A DNA stretch of 64,000 nucleotides from Synechococcus sp. CC9605 (GTDB lineage Bacteria > Cyanobacteriota > Cyanobacteriia > PCC-6307 > Cyanobiaceae): NCBI RefSeq assembly GCF_000012625.1, contig NC_007516.1:248001-312000 (forward strand), given 5' to 3'. The notes beneath the pieces were generated by a model. That model worked only from the letters and a program-made list of their open reading frames with translations, had not been told where the DNA came from and searched no databases. Shown one piece after another: positions 35,945 to 45,877 of this stretch; within the stretch, counting starts at the first letter, position 1; the number at the start of each line of letters is the position of its first letter. Position numbers and translations under genes: made by a program.

Positions 35945-36884
35945 GGGGCAAGGCTTCAGCCATCTGCAGGGCGCCATCACAGGCATCGCCTTTGGCCTTG
36001 CCCCATTGAGCCTCAGGAATCGACTGGCGAATGGCCTGTTGCACGGCCGTTCGGAACCCCGGGAGATGGGTCACGGCTCCCCCATGGCAGATCACCACGG
36101 GGGAGCGCAGGTACAGCTGCTGGACCACGGTGCTGATGCAGCTGGAGAGGGCTGCTGCTGATCGCTGCACAATCTCCTTCGCGCCCGGGCAATCCTGGAC
36201 TGCTGCCTCCACCACCAGCGGAGCCAAGGCCGCGAAGTCCGCTGTGCTGAAGCCGTGCTGCACCACCCGGGCTTTGACCGCTGCGTGGCTGTCGCACCCC
36301 ATCTGATTCCAGATCTGCAGGCGCAGAGGATGGTCGGGCAGGCGCCCATCGGCCATGCGCAGGGTCAGTTGCAATCCCTGGTGGCCGAGGTCAAAGGCCG
36401 AGCCGGCTCCATCAAGCAGCCATCCCCAGCCGCCACAGCGGTGTTCATGGCCGTTCTCGTCTCGGCCCAGCACGATCATTCCCGTGCCGCTGATCGCCAG
36501 GATTCCTGCACCTTCAGGGATCGCACCTCGCAAGGCTGTGCGTTCGTCTCCGGTGACCAGCACCTTGATCACCCCTGTGGCATCACCGATGGCCAGGGCT
36601 TGACTCACCAAACGTTCAGCGCGCTGTTGCAACGCTGTTCCGTGTTCGATGCCGCTGGCTCCCACGACGGCCGCCTGGATCACGCCATCGGGATGCGTCT
36701 TGAGGGCCTGCTGTGCACTGGTGCGGATCGCCTCGAGGAAACGTCGTTCACCCTGGGGGGCATCCAGGTGACTGACTCCGGGTCCTTCGCCTTCGCCAAC
36801 AGGCTGGTGCAAGCCGTTTTGAACCACACTGAGGCGGCAGCGCGTGTGCGTCTGTCCGGCATCGAATCCAGCGAGCAGTCTCAT
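35931..36884 (-). CDS. BadF/BadG-type ATPase, N-acetylglucosamine kinase-like
   Basis: A 317-residue member of the ASKHA kinase fold. It starts MRLLAGFDAGQTHTRC, the ATP phosphate loop, and has AISGTGMIVLG and GGWGWLLDGAGSAFDLG. This arrangement matches N-acetylglucosamine kinases and BadF-family activases; no [4Fe-4S] cysteines are seen, which favours a sugar kinase. Its end-to-end contact with glmM suggests a role in amino-sugar recycling, but that is inference. ATG 36884 overlaps the ictB stop by four bases, so they are one operon. Confidence 0.78.
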   Translation of the reverse strand: MRLLAGFDAGQTHTRCRLSVVQNGLHQPVGEGEGPGVSHLDAPQGERRFLEAIRTSAQQALKTHPDGVIQAAVVGASGIEHGTALQQRAERLVSQALAIGDATGVIKVLVTGDERTALRGAIPEGAGILAISGTGMIVLGRDENGHEHRCGGWGWLLDGAGSAFDLGHQGLQLTLRMADGRLPDHPLRLQIWNQMGCDSHAAVKARVVQHGFSTADFAALAPLVVEAAVQDCPGAKEIVQRSAAALSSCISTVVQQLYLRSPVVICHGGAVTHLPGFRTAVQQAIRQSIPEAQWGKAKGDACDGALQMAEALPLRPR

Positions 36885-38197
36885 GATTTCATGGGTTGAC
36901 TCACCAGGCTGGCCAGGGCAAACCATCCGATCAGCTGAACTTCGGGGCGGAAGAAGATCGTGTCGGTGCTGCCCTGCATCAGTAGGCCAGCGATGGCAGC
37001 GAGGCTGGCGATGGACGTCAAGGCGCTTGAACCGTTCGCGTTGAGTTGAAGAAGGCCCTGCCGCAGGCTGGTGGCTAGCAATCCCAGGCAAGCCAGCAGC
37101 CCGGGAATGCCTGTTTCCACAAGGATTTCCAAGGGAACGGAGTAGGCACTGAGGGCGTTGAACTTCGGTTGCTGATACAGGGGATAGATGCTGTTAAACG
37201 CTGCATTGCCAGGGCCGATGCCCAGCCAGGGACGGTCTTGAACCATCTGGATGGCTGCCATCCAGACGTTGATGCGGAAATTGTTGGAACTATCCCCCCG
37301 TCCCGCCAGCAGGCTGGTGATGCGTGTGCGGATCGGATCGATCTGGGTGGCCGCTACCACCAGACAAGCGGCTCCAACCAGCAGCATGGCGAGGGGCACC
37401 AGACGTCTCCAGAGTGGAGGCCAGTGGCGCGTCCAGCGCAGCAACAGCAACAGCAGCAGCACGGCCCCGGCAGCAACCATCCCCAGCCAGCCGCCGCGGC
37501 TGTAGGTGAACAGCGTGGCTGTTGGTGCCAACACCAAGGTGGTGCCGGCAAACAGCTGGGCTCCCACGCCGCGCCAGCGCACCAGTGCAATCGCGGCGAA
37601 GGGAATCAGCGGCAGTAGGTAACCCGCCAGGAGGTTGGGGTTGCCCAGGGGGCCGTAGATCCGAATGGTGCCGGCGCTGATGGAATTCGGATCGGCCCAG
37701 CGCGCCAGTTCCTCGCTGGAGGCATACAGCTGTCGCAAGGCCAGAACGCTGCTGAGCAGCCCGCCACTCAGCAGTCCGGCGACCAGACGGTCCCACCATC
37801 GGCTGTTGCTCAGCAGCAGCTTGCAGAGCAAGGCATAAACGCCCAGGTAGCTGAGCAGTTTGATCAGGCCTTTGCTGGCGGCAATTGGAACCGGAGAACA
37901 CCCCGTGGCCACAATCGCGATGGCCAGAAAAAGCATCAGCCAGCGCGAGATGGTTCCGATGCGCTCGTGTGGTGGACTGCAGAGGCACCAGAGCAGCCAC
38001 AGAGCTCCGCAGGCTGTAACCACCAGGGCCAGGCCTGTGCGTGAGAACAGGGGAAGACCCGTGAGCAAGACCAGCAGGAGCAGTCCCGCCAGGCTTTCAA
38101 GGCGTTTCAGCACCGCTTGATCCGGAGCAATCAGCCCCTGCCAGCGCACCAACAGTGCCCCACCGTTCGCCGTCTGGGTTGCATCCGCAGAGGCCAT
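36881..38197 (-). CDS. ictB: IctB-like O-antigen ligase superfamily membrane protein
   Basis: A 438-residue protein with about ten to eleven membrane helices. It has the Wzy/WaaL-type C-terminal loop with RINVWMAAIQMVQDRPWLGIG and GPGNAAFNSIYP, shared by O-antigen ligases and cyanobacterial IctB. IctB was first described as an inorganic-carbon transporter and that role is disputed; the fold itself indicates a polysaccharide ligase or polymerase. It lies between trmB upstream and the sugar kinase downstream. A Leu-rich helix near residue 250 explains the local CAG-type repeat in the DNA. Confidence 0.82.
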   Translation of the reverse strand: MASADATQTANGGALLVRWQGLIAPDQAVLKRLESLAGLLLLVLLTGLPLFSRTGLALVVTACGALWLLWCLCSPPHERIGTISRWLMLFLAIAIVATGCSPVPIAASKGLIKLLSYLGVYALLCKLLLSNSRWWDRLVAGLLSGGLLSSVLALRQLYASSEELARWADPNSISAGTIRIYGPLGNPNLLAGYLLPLIPFAAIALVRWRGVGAQLFAGTTLVLAPTATLFTYSRGGWLGMVAAGAVLLLLLLLRWTRHWPPLWRRLVPLAMLLVGAACLVVAATQIDPIRTRITSLLAGRGDSSNNFRINVWMAAIQMVQDRPWLGIGPGNAAFNSIYPLYQQPKFNALSAYSVPLEILVETGIPGLLACLGLLATSLRQGLLQLNANGSSALTSIASLAAIAGLLMQGSTDTIFFRPEVQLIGWFALASLVSQPMKS

Positions 38198-38206
38198 CGT
38201 GGGGCT

Positions 38207-38911
38207 TCAAGTGGTGAGTGCTTCCGCCGGATTATCGATCTCTTGCCAGCGCTGTTCCAGATCTGACACGGAAGGAAGTGGATTCTGGTTGCGGCGGTAG
38301 AGCACCCGGTAGACGGGGAGGTTTTGCTTAAGCACGTACCGCTCCCGTTCCGTGGGAACCGAAAGCGGGTTGCTGGCGCGCCAGTGACGTTGATCCTCCA
38401 CGGGGCGGTCAAAACAGGCGCTGAGTTCGGTGAGAGCCACCATCGGCTCAATCACGTTGAGAACATCGCTCTGCAAAAACAGCTCACGGCCGGGCTGGAG
38501 CGCGGTTGCAATGGCCAAAAGCAGCGCGGGTTGCAGGACCCGGCGCTTGCGGTGGCGCCGTTTGAACCAGGGATCGGGGAACTGGATGGAGACCCGCTGG
38601 AGTTGGTCCTGCTTCAGGGCCTTCATCCAGCCTTCCAGGCTGATGTTGGCGTTGCAGAACAGGATCCGAACATTGCCGTGCTCCGAGGCAAGAGCATCTC
38701 GATCGGCGGACGTCACCAGCGGTCGGCGGATTTCAACGCCGAGATGGTTCCAATGGGGATCACGTTCGGCCAGACCAAGCAGGCAACGCCCGCGGGCACA
38801 GCCGATATCAAGATGGATCGGCTGATCAGGAACCCGGAACAGCTGCTCAGGTGGTGGAAGTTCCAGCGGAAGCTGAAAGAAGCTGCTGAGGGGATTGACG
38901 TGCTGACGCAA
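38207..38911 (-). CDS. trmB: tRNA (guanine-N7-)-methyltransferase
   Basis: TrmB methylates G46 of tRNAs using SAM. It has 234 residues. Motifs are [15 protein letters not shown] (SAM site), [12 protein letters not shown] and the catalytic [17 protein letters not shown]. All are intact. It lies 9 bases upstream of ictB and 24 bases downstream of the FIST gene, on the same strand. Confidence 0.95.
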
Positions 38912-38935
38912 GGTTCCGAGGCGATGCGATCCGGT

Positions 38936-40231
38936 TCAACCGAGATTGTCAGAGCTGCTGCCAGAGGTGCTGTCGGGGTCCTGGCGCAGCAGGCCCCAGC
39001 AGGCGGTGTAGCCATGGAGATGCGTCGTTCCGCCGACGGGCCCGATCTCACCGTTGCAGAACGCTCCTGCCACGGGCAGGTCAGGCATCAGTTGGCGCGC
39101 CACGCTGATGTCGCCATCGGCACGACCGAAAAGCCCCTGGCCCCGTCCCAGGCAGGCCATGAGCAGTCCGAAGTGGACCGTGTCGCCTGAATCAGCTGTC
39201 GCTGCCTTGAGCAGGGAAACGGCTTCGTCCTGGGAGGCGGCAGCTTCGCGCAGGTGAAATTGCACGTTTTGACCGGCACGCACCCGCTCAGCAACGGCCA
39301 CGGCGCCGTTGTTGGGATCGACTCCGATCAGGTTGCGGATCAGGAAGGCACTTGCTTCTGAGGCTGCTCCGTTGGCGTTCAGCCGCAGGCTGCTGCGTTG
39401 CACGCCGAGGAACAGCGAGTGTCGCACCAGCTCGCGCTCCCGTTCGCTGAGGTCGGCCAGAACCCGTTGCAGGCAATTGATGGGGCTGGCCTTGGTGCTG
39501 CCATCACTCAGTTCCAGCAACACGTTGCGCTGCACTTGCTCGATTGAGAAAACCGGGCCGATGGGTCGACAGCCCTGTGCCACCACTGTTTCGAGTCGCC
39601 AGCTACCCCCGATGGAGCAGACCACTGCCCCGGTCACAACCTGGTCATCCAGCAGCAGCGATCCGTGTGGGCTGTTGTGGGGTGATGCGATGCCACCAAT
39701 CTTCTCTGCGCCCGGATAGGCGTAATCCAGCCCGCTGAACAGGTCATTGATTCCACTGCTGGTGGGGTCGATCAGCAGGATCTGGCTGCGGGCAGCCTTG
39801 GGGGTGATGTCAACCCAGTCATGCCATTGCTGGGCCGCTCCATCCAGATCAGGCAACTCCTCTGTGTTCAGATGTTGGGTGGCGATTGAGGCCCCCGGCA
39901 GGGAGAGCACCGTCACGCTCAAAGCAGGCGTCTGCTCCAGTTCCGAGGCGCTGCCGTCACCGCGGGTGCCCACCACGCCTCCCCCGGTGCATCCGATCCA
40001 ATGCTTCGCGCTGATCTGGGCGCGCAGCATCGGTAGCAGTCGCGGCAGGTCGGTGGCGTAACCCGTGGAGGTGAAGACGAGGGCGAGATCGGCTTCGCCC
40101 CTGGAGCGGCCCAGTTGCTCGGCCACATCCCGAACGGCCTCGTCCAGGGACGCTTTCGCAGAAAGCCCTGTCCGGCAACTGGCTTCAGCGCCCCCAGAAC
40201 GGAACCAGCTGAACGGTGCGAACGGTGCCAT
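38936..40231 (-). CDS. FIST N/FIST C domain protein
   Basis: A 431-residue cytosolic protein with the two FIST domains, proposed to sense small ligands such as amino acids. The N-domain includes ALVFTSTGYATDL, GCTGGGVVGTRGDG and GGIASPHNSPHGSLLLD; the C-domain includes FLIRNLIGVDPNNGAVAVAERV, HFGLLMACLGRG and the closing VAGAFCNGEIGPV. FIST domains often sit in front of kinases or cyclases; here the protein is alone. I start it at ATG 40231, where the family begins. A much longer open frame upstream (to 40750) is antisense to the DUF3177 gene and is not used. Confidence 0.85.
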   Translation of the reverse strand: MAPFAPFSWFRSGGAEASCRTGLSAKASLDEAVRDVAEQLGRSRGEADLALVFTSTGYATDLPRLLPMLRAQISAKHWIGCTGGGVVGTRGDGSASELEQTPALSVTVLSLPGASIATQHLNTEELPDLDGAAQQWHDWVDITPKAARSQILLIDPTSSGINDLFSGLDYAYPGAEKIGGIASPHNSPHGSLLLDDQVVTGAVVCSIGGSWRLETVVAQGCRPIGPVFSIEQVQRNVLLELSDGSTKASPINCLQRVLADLSERERELVRHSLFLGVQRSSLRLNANGAASEASAFLIRNLIGVDPNNGAVAVAERVRAGQNVQFHLREAAASQDEAVSLLKAATADSGDTVHFGLLMACLGRGQGLFGRADGDISVARQLMPDLPVAGAFCNGEIGPVGGTTHLHGYTACWGLLRQDPDSTSGSSSDNLG

Positions 40232-40300
40232 GAGGCAGACCCTATCAACCTTGGAGGTCAGCTCGGGACGTTGATAATGGCGGCACTGTGACAGTCCCCG

Positions 40301-40912
40301 GTGAACGAGCTCACGTACCGCGCTCTGGTGTGGCTGACCTATCGCCTGGCCGCCACCTTTGCCGTGGGTGTGCCCTTGGTGCTGTTGATCTGGTCGGCCT
40401 GGCGTCGCGAGCCATTGGTGCTGCGGCTGCTCGGCATCTACTGGAAGGTGGCGAGCCTGATGGCGATCAGCCTGCTGCTGCTGACCGACCAGCGCCCCCT
40501 CGGCTACGCCATGGCGGTTGCAGCACCGGTGTTGATGGTGATCAGCATGTGGTTCTGGGTCGACATCAACGAAGAACTGGCCGACCAGCCGTCCTGGCGT
40601 CCGCTGCCCCTTGCCGTGAAGGTGTGGCGTTGGGCGTTCAGTGGGTTCGGTCTGCTCAGCTTGGGCATGAGCGTGACGGGTTTGGGCTGCATGCAACAGC
40701 TGCAGTCCCCGGCCTGTCTCACCTGGCTGGAAGCTCCTCAGGGCATCCATGGCCTCGCGGCCACGGTGTTCAATTTTCTGTTCGGTGGTCTGTGGACCGA
40801 GGCCGTTGCTGCCTTTGTGGGGTATGTCGCCCTGGTGGCCTACCTGGCTGGTCTGCTGCAGTGGTTGTTGGTGCGTTTGCCCCGTTACGGCCGCGTGGCT
40901 GGAGATTTCTGA
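40301..40912 (+). CDS. DUF3177 membrane protein
   Basis: A 203-residue cyanobacterial membrane protein of unknown function with about five helices. It starts with GTG and reads MNELTYRALVWLTYRLA. It contains LLLTDQRPLGY, WFWVDINEELA and the family end YVALVAYLAGLLQWLLVRLPRYGR, the last two segments being helices. It overlaps the next gene by one base, so translation is coupled. Confidence 0.78.
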   Translation: MNELTYRALVWLTYRLAATFAVGVPLVLLIWSAWRREPLVLRLLGIYWKVASLMAISLLLLTDQRPLGYAMAVAAPVLMVISMWFWVDINEELADQPSWRPLPLAVKVWRWAFSGFGLLSLGMSVTGLGCMQQLQSPACLTWLEAPQGIHGLAATVFNFLFGGLWTEAVAAFVGYVALVAYLAGLLQWLLVRLPRYGRVAGDF

Positions 40913-41205
40913 TGACTGACCAGGCGGTGGTTCAGGCCCTGGAGGAGCGTACGCGTGTTCAGCCCCAGCGGGTTGTCCGCTTGCGGGGCCAGGTGAGGGA
41001 CGAGCTGTTTGAGTTGCTGATCTTTCGTGGGTTCAGCAGCAGCACCACCCACCCAACCGCCTTTGACCCTGATGCCTCTGTTCTCCCTGAAGGAACAAGC
41101 CTGGATCAGGCTGAGCTGCTGCAGGGCCCCTTGTCTCCCAGCCAGGAGGTGGTCCTGGCTGGGCCGATGCCGCCGAACGACCTCCTGGCTCAGGGCAACT
41201 GGTGA
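40912..41205 (+). CDS. small conserved protein (DUF7734-like)
   Basis: A 97-residue soluble protein. It has the pattern [21 protein letters not shown] followed by [21 protein letters not shown], seen in a small cyanobacterial and plastid family that I associate with DUF7734, with moderate certainty. Its start overlaps the DUF3177 stop, so the pair is one translation unit. The 3' end overlaps ileS by 16 bases. No function is known. Confidence 0.7.
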   Translation: MTDQAVVQALEERTRVQPQRVVRLRGQVRDELFELLIFRGFSSSTTHPTAFDPDASVLPEGTSLDQAELLQGPLSPSQEVVLAGPMPPNDLLAQGNW

Positions 41206-44114
41206 GTCCGGCGTTCCAGAACGCCAACACAGCGTCCGCAGATGTGGGGATGCTCCGGGTGCTGACCCACATCCCCCTCGTAGTGCCAGCAGCGCTCGCA
41301 TTTGGTTCCCCGCGCTCGGCTCACCTCGATCGATGCGAGCTCGTCGTCTTGGCTGGCCAGCACTTCGGCCCAGGGCTCGCCGCCAAGCTGCAGTTGTGAG
41401 ACCAGCAGCCAGTCCCGCAGGCCATCCACCTCGGCATCTCCCGTCTCACTCAGCCAGGACAGAGCGGCCTGAAGTTCCGTACGGTGGGCCTCAATCCGAA
41501 CGGCTGCCTCGAGTGATGCGCCGAGTTCCTGACGGCCGCGGCAATCTTCCAGCACTTTGTTGACGGCGGCGCGGAGTTCCCGCAGCTCTTGAACCGGAGC
41601 GCTGAGAGTGGCATCACGCCACTCGGCTGGAATCTGCGGCCAGCCGCGGTGGAAGACCGAGGTCTCCTCCACGGGGTAAGGCAGGTTTTGCCAGATGTCT
41701 TCGGCCATGTGGCACAGCACCGGAGCGATCAAGCCGGCCAGCCGTTCGATGATCAGGGCCATCACGGTCTGGCAGCTGCGCCGGCGCTGGTCCTGGGGGG
41801 CGCTCACGTAGAGCCTGTCCTTGGCGATGTCGAGGTAGAAGTTCGACAGATCGGTGACGCAGAAGTTCTGCAGCAGCTGGAAGAAGCGGAAGAACTCGAA
41901 GCTTTCGAAGGCTTCTGTGATCTCGTCCATCACCTCGGCCGTGCGCTGCAGCATCCAGCGGTCAAGCAACGGCAGCTCAGCAGTGGGAATCGCGTCGGTT
42001 GCCGGATTGAAGTCGTGCAGGTTGCCCAGCAGATAGCGGCTGGTGTTGCGCACCTTGCGGTACACATCGGCCAGTTGCCGCAGAATCCCGGCTCCGATCG
42101 GCACATCGGCGGAGTAATCCACCGAGCTCACCCAGAGCCGCAGCACATCGGCGCCGTAGGGCGGTTCCTGTTTCTGGTTCTTGCCCCCCTCAATAATCAC
42201 CATCGGGTCGACCACATTGCCGAGGGATTTGCTCATCTTGCGGCCTTTCTCATCTAAGGCGAAGCCATGGGTGAGTACCCGCTTGTAGGGGGCGTGGCCA
42301 TTGACGGCAACTGAGGTGAGCAGTGAGCTCTGGAACCAGCCGCGGTGCTGGTCGGATCCCTCCAGGTAGAGGTCGGCGGGATAGCTGAGGTTGTCGCGCT
42401 GACGGGCGACAGCGGCCCAGCTGGAGCCGGAGTCAAACCACACATCCATGGTGTCGGTGCCCTTGCGCCACTGGTCGGCCTGGTCGGCGTAGGTGGGCGG
42501 CAGCAGATCCGCTTCGTCTTTCTCCCACCAAACGTCGGCACCGTGCTCGGCGATCAACGCCTGGATGTAGTCCAGGGTGTCGGCGTTCAGCAGCACCTCG
42601 CCGTTGTTGCGGTGATAGAAGACAGGGATCGGCACCCCCCAGGTGCGCTGACGGGAGATGCACCAGTCGCCCCGCTCCTTCACCATCGATTCGATTCGGT
42701 TGCGACCGGAGGCAGGGGTCCACTCCACCGCAGCGATCGCATCGAGGGCCTGCTGACGGAATCCCTCCACAGAGGCGAACCACTGTTCTGTGGCTCGGAA
42801 GATGGTGGGTTTCTTGGTGCGCCAGTCGTAGGGGTAGCGGTGGCCATAGGCCTCCTGTTTAAGCAGGGCCCCGGCGCTCTCCAGTGCTTCGATGATTTTG
42901 GCGTTGGCGTCCTGCAGCACATTCAGGCCTGCGAACGGCCCGGCCTCGTCGGTGAGGTTGCCGGCTTCGTCCACAGGGCAGAGCACCGGCAGGCCGTTCT
43001 TCTGGCCGGTGTGGAAGTCGTCGACGCCGTGACCAGGCGCCGTGTGCACGAGGCCCGTGCCCGATTCGGTGGTGATGTAATCGCCCCCGATTACCACTGG
43101 ACTGGTGCGGTCCAGAAGCGGGTGGCGGTAGGTCAGACCTGCGAGCAGGGCCCCCTTCACCGTGGCGCGCCGGCTCAGTGGCCGTTCCAGGGTTCCGCTC
43201 AGCGCCTCGATCAGATCTGCAGCCACCAGCAGCAGTCGGCCTGCGCCGTCGTCGGCCAGGGCGTAATCGAGCCGTTCATTCACCGACACCGCCAGGTTGG
43301 CCGGCAGCGTCCAGGGGGTGGTGGTCCAGATCGCCACTTGCAGGGCCTTCCCAAGGGCGTCTGTCTCCGTGGGCAGGTCCAGGCCCTCGGCCTTGAGGGA
43401 ATCCCGCAGTGCTTCCGGCAGCTCCACGGCTGGGAAGGCGGCGTAGACGCTGGGACTTGTATGGCCGTCTGGGTACTCCAGTTCGGCTTCGGCCAAGGCT
43501 GTGCGTGAGCTCGGACTCCAGTGCACCGGCTTCAGACCCCGGTAGATGTGGCCCTTGAGCACCATCTCGCCAAACACCCGAATCTGAGCTGACTCGTACT
43601 CCTTTTGCAGGGTCAGATAGGGCTGCTCCCAGTCCGCCCAGATGCCCCAGCGCTGGAAGCCTTTCATCTGGCCATCCACCTGTTTGCGGGCGTAGGCGGC
43701 GGCTTTTTTACGCAGCTTGATCGGTGTCAGCGCCTTGCGCTGCTCCTGATCGATCGACTGCAGCACCTTCAGTTCGATCGGCAGGCCGTGGCAGTCCCAG
43801 CCCGGCACGTAGCGCACCTGCCGCCCGTTCAACACCTGATATTTGTTGATGACGTCCTTCAACACCTTGTTGAGGGCATGCCCCATGTGCAGAGCACCGT
43901 TGGCGTAGGGCGGGCCGTCATGGAGGGTGAAGGTCGGGCCGCTGTTGTTCAGGCCGAGCTTGCCGTCGATGCCCTGGTCCTTCCAGAAGGCCTGCAGTTC
44001 AGGTTCGCGTTGGACGGCATTGGCGCGCATGCCGAAACCCGTCTGCAGCAGGTTGAGCGTGTGTTTGTAGGAGGGACGTTCCTCAGCGGCGGCGTCGCGC
44101 GTCTCCTTGCTCAC
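41190..44114 (-). CDS. ileS: isoleucyl-tRNA synthetase
   Basis: Class I synthetase charging tRNA-Ile, with editing of valine. It has 974 residues. Motifs are [15 protein letters not shown] (the HIGH box as HMGH) and KMSKSLGNV (the KMSKS loop). The CP1 editing domain lies between, and the C-terminal zinc-finger-like segment is [12 protein letters not shown]...CGRCV. The enzyme is complete. It overlaps the DUF7734-like gene at its 3' end. Confidence 0.97.
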   Translation of the reverse strand: MSKETRDAAAEERPSYKHTLNLLQTGFGMRANAVQREPELQAFWKDQGIDGKLGLNNSGPTFTLHDGPPYANGALHMGHALNKVLKDVINKYQVLNGRQVRYVPGWDCHGLPIELKVLQSIDQEQRKALTPIKLRKKAAAYARKQVDGQMKGFQRWGIWADWEQPYLTLQKEYESAQIRVFGEMVLKGHIYRGLKPVHWSPSSRTALAEAELEYPDGHTSPSVYAAFPAVELPEALRDSLKAEGLDLPTETDALGKALQVAIWTTTPWTLPANLAVSVNERLDYALADDGAGRLLLVAADLIEALSGTLERPLSRRATVKGALLAGLTYRHPLLDRTSPVVIGGDYITTESGTGLVHTAPGHGVDDFHTGQKNGLPVLCPVDEAGNLTDEAGPFAGLNVLQDANAKIIEALESAGALLKQEAYGHRYPYDWRTKKPTIFRATEQWFASVEGFRQQALDAIAAVEWTPASGRNRIESMVKERGDWCISRQRTWGVPIPVFYHRNNGEVLLNADTLDYIQALIAEHGADVWWEKDEADLLPPTYADQADQWRKGTDTMDVWFDSGSSWAAVARQRDNLSYPADLYLEGSDQHRGWFQSSLLTSVAVNGHAPYKRVLTHGFALDEKGRKMSKSLGNVVDPMVIIEGGKNQKQEPPYGADVLRLWVSSVDYSADVPIGAGILRQLADVYRKVRNTSRYLLGNLHDFNPATDAIPTAELPLLDRWMLQRTAEVMDEITEAFESFEFFRFFQLLQNFCVTDLSNFYLDIAKDRLYVSAPQDQRRRSCQTVMALIIERLAGLIAPVLCHMAEDIWQNLPYPVEETSVFHRGWPQIPAEWRDATLSAPVQELRELRAAVNKVLEDCRGRQELGASLEAAVRIEAHRTELQAALSWLSETGDAEVDGLRDWLLVSQLQLGGEPWAEVLASQDDELASIEVSRARGTKCERCWHYEGDVGQHPEHPHICGRCVGVLERRTHQLP

Positions 44115-44141
44115 GGGGTCCCTGCTCTGGCCTCGGGATTA

Positions 44142-44648
44142 TCAGTCTTCGCCCTCTGGTGATGTGACCTCGGCTGCTTCGGTGGCTGCTTCGGTTGACG
44201 CGGTCTCGCTTGCGCCCGTGGTTTCAGGGGACTCGGGTCGCACCCATTTTTTGCCCGTCACCCCTGAATTTCCGGCCGGTTTGAGTTGTTTGGCGATGCC
44301 GCTGATGCCTACGCCCACACGGCCTGTGGTGATAAAAAGTTGTTGAAGGCTGGTGCGCCAATGATCCAGCGAGGTGAACCGCTGCTGCTCGGTTTCGCTG
44401 AGGCTGTTCCAGCGGGCCTGCCCGACCTCGGAGCCCAAGCGTGCGATCAAAAGGCCTGCGCAGAGAACGGCAAGCATCGGCGCTCCCCGCAGCCGGTCTG
44501 TGCTGGTGACCAGAACGAGACCCAGCAGCAACACCACCGCACCCCAAACACCATCGCGGGGGCGGCTGAGTTCAACGGCCAGCAGGGGAAGCAACAGGAG
44601 TGCCAGGCCGAGCAGGAGGCAGAGATCGCCGCTGAGGGTCGCAAGCAT
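44142..44648 (-). CDS. ycf66: Ycf66 family membrane protein
   Basis: A 168-residue protein. The N-terminus has two or three hydrophobic helices (MLATLSGDLCLLLGLALLL, VWGAVVLLLGLVLV, MLAVLCAGLLIARLG), the Ycf66 pattern. The C-terminal third is polar, ends with many Thr, Ala and Glu, and contains GKKWVRPE. Ycf66 is also found in some plastids and its function is unknown. I start at ATG 44648 because the frame upstream runs over the tRNA-Leu gene. It lies 27 bases upstream of ileS. Confidence 0.75.
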   Translation of the reverse strand: MLATLSGDLCLLLGLALLLLPLLAVELSRPRDGVWGAVVLLLGLVLVTSTDRLRGAPMLAVLCAGLLIARLGSEVGQARWNSLSETEQQRFTSLDHWRTSLQQLFITTGRVGVGISGIAKQLKPAGNSGVTGKKWVRPESPETTGASETASTEAATEAAEVTSPEGED

Positions 44649-44702
44649 CCGTGGTGTAACGGTGTGCTCCCATTCTGGTGCGATCTCTAAAGTCAGGGCG
44701 AT

Positions 44703-44784
44703 GCCCACCTGGCGGAATTGGTAGACGCGCTGGTTTTAGGTACCAGTGGCTTTGGTCGTGGGGGTTCAAGTCCCCCGGTGGGCA
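44703..44784 (+). tRNA. trnL-TAG: tRNA-Leu (anticodon TAG)
   Basis: An 82-base class II tRNA with acceptor GCCCACC paired to GGTGGGC, anticodon stem CTGGT/ACCAG with loop TTTAGGT, a long variable arm, and T-arm GGGGG-TTCAAGT-CCCCC. Anticodon TAG decodes CTN leucine codons. CCA is not encoded. The crtR start lies 54 bases downstream, with no terminator seen between. Confidence 0.95.
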
Positions 44785-44838
44785 TTCCTTTCTCTACCGT
44801 GGTTCGGGATCGTTACAGACTTGTTGCCTGACCTCCGG

Positions 44839-45870
44839 ATGCATCAGAGCACTGCTCAACAACAGCAGCCGCGTCCGGTTGGAGTGGGCTACCGCTCGGT
44901 TCCACGTGAATTCGTCGACCCGCCGTCCTTCTGGAACCCCACCGTCGGCCTCTTCCTTGGTGGTTATGCCCTGGCGGTCCTGACCATCTGGGGCTGGTTT
45001 GTGGCGGCTCTGCCCCTGCCGGTGTTGCTCTGTACGGGCTTCTTGGCACTGCACCTGGAAGGGACCGTGATCCATGACGCCTGCCACAACGCGGCCCATC
45101 CCAATCGATGGATCAACCAGGCCATGGGCCATGGCTCGGCGTTGCTGCTCGGCTTCAGCTTTCCCGTCTTCACGCGGGTGCATCTGGAGCATCACGCCCA
45201 TGTGAATGATCCGAAGAACGACCCGGACCACATCGTGAGCACCTTCGGGCCGCTCTGGCTGATCGCTCCGAGATTTTTCTACCACGAGTGGTTTTTCTTC
45301 CAGCGTCGCCTCTGGCGACGCTGGGAGTTGATGCAGTGGGGACTGGAGCGCAGCATTTTTGTGGTGATCGTTCTGGCAGCGGCGCGCTTTGACTTCCTGC
45401 CGTTCATCTTCAACTGCTGGTTTGCTCCTGCCCTAATGGTCGGCGTGACGCTGGGTTTGTTCTTCGACTACCTCCCGCATCGGCCGTTCACCTCCCGCAA
45501 CCGCTGGACGAATGCCCGGATCTACCCCGGCAAGCTGATGAACTGGCTGATCATGGGGCAGAACTATCACCTGGTTCATCACCTCTGGCCATCCATTCCC
45601 TGGTTCGAATACAAACCGGCCTACGAGGCCACCAAGCCTCTGCTCGATTCCAAGGGCTCGCCCCAACGTTTGGGAATTTTTGAGACCCGCCAGGATGGGT
45701 ATAACTTCCTCTACGACATCCTTGTGGGAGTTCGCAGCCACAAGCGCCGCAGCGGAAAGATGAGGCGTGCTGCCCGCTTCATGCCGGGACGGGGGCTGCG
45801 CCGCAATTGGCTCGGTTTTGTTGACCGCATCGCAATCAAAACCGAGCCCAAGCGTTGGGTGTCCCGCTGA
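44839..45870 (+). CDS. crtR: beta-carotene hydroxylase, desaturase type
   Basis: CrtR hydroxylates beta-carotene to zeaxanthin, a major photoprotective pigment of marine Synechococcus. It has 343 residues and is a membrane di-iron enzyme. The histidine boxes are HDACHNAAH at 79-87, HLEHHAHVND near 115-124 and HLVHHLWPSIP near 244-254. Hydrophobic helices surround them. I start at ATG 44839; in-frame codons upstream run into the tRNA-Leu gene. It is probably transcribed with or just after that tRNA. Confidence 0.92.
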   Translation: MHQSTAQQQQPRPVGVGYRSVPREFVDPPSFWNPTVGLFLGGYALAVLTIWGWFVAALPLPVLLCTGFLALHLEGTVIHDACHNAAHPNRWINQAMGHGSALLLGFSFPVFTRVHLEHHAHVNDPKNDPDHIVSTFGPLWLIAPRFFYHEWFFFQRRLWRRWELMQWGLERSIFVVIVLAAARFDFLPFIFNCWFAPALMVGVTLGLFFDYLPHRPFTSRNRWTNARIYPGKLMNWLIMGQNYHLVHHLWPSIPWFEYKPAYEATKPLLDSKGSPQRLGIFETRQDGYNFLYDILVGVRSHKRRSGKMRRAARFMPGRGLRRNWLGFVDRIAIKTEPKRWVSR

Positions 45871-45877
45871 GTCGCGT

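Noticed and set aside
37439-37462. A CAG/CAA-type trinucleotide run.
   Set aside because: It encodes a Leu-rich membrane helix of ictB on the other strand, so it is not a separate repeat element.
40232-40750. An N-terminal extension of the FIST gene of about 170 codons.
   Set aside because: It is antisense to the DUF3177 gene, is rich in His and Gln as GC-skewed noncoding frames are, and the FIST family starts at 40231.
42345-43508. A 387-codon open frame antisense to ileS.
   Set aside because: It lies wholly within ileS, and its translation shows no domain or start signal.
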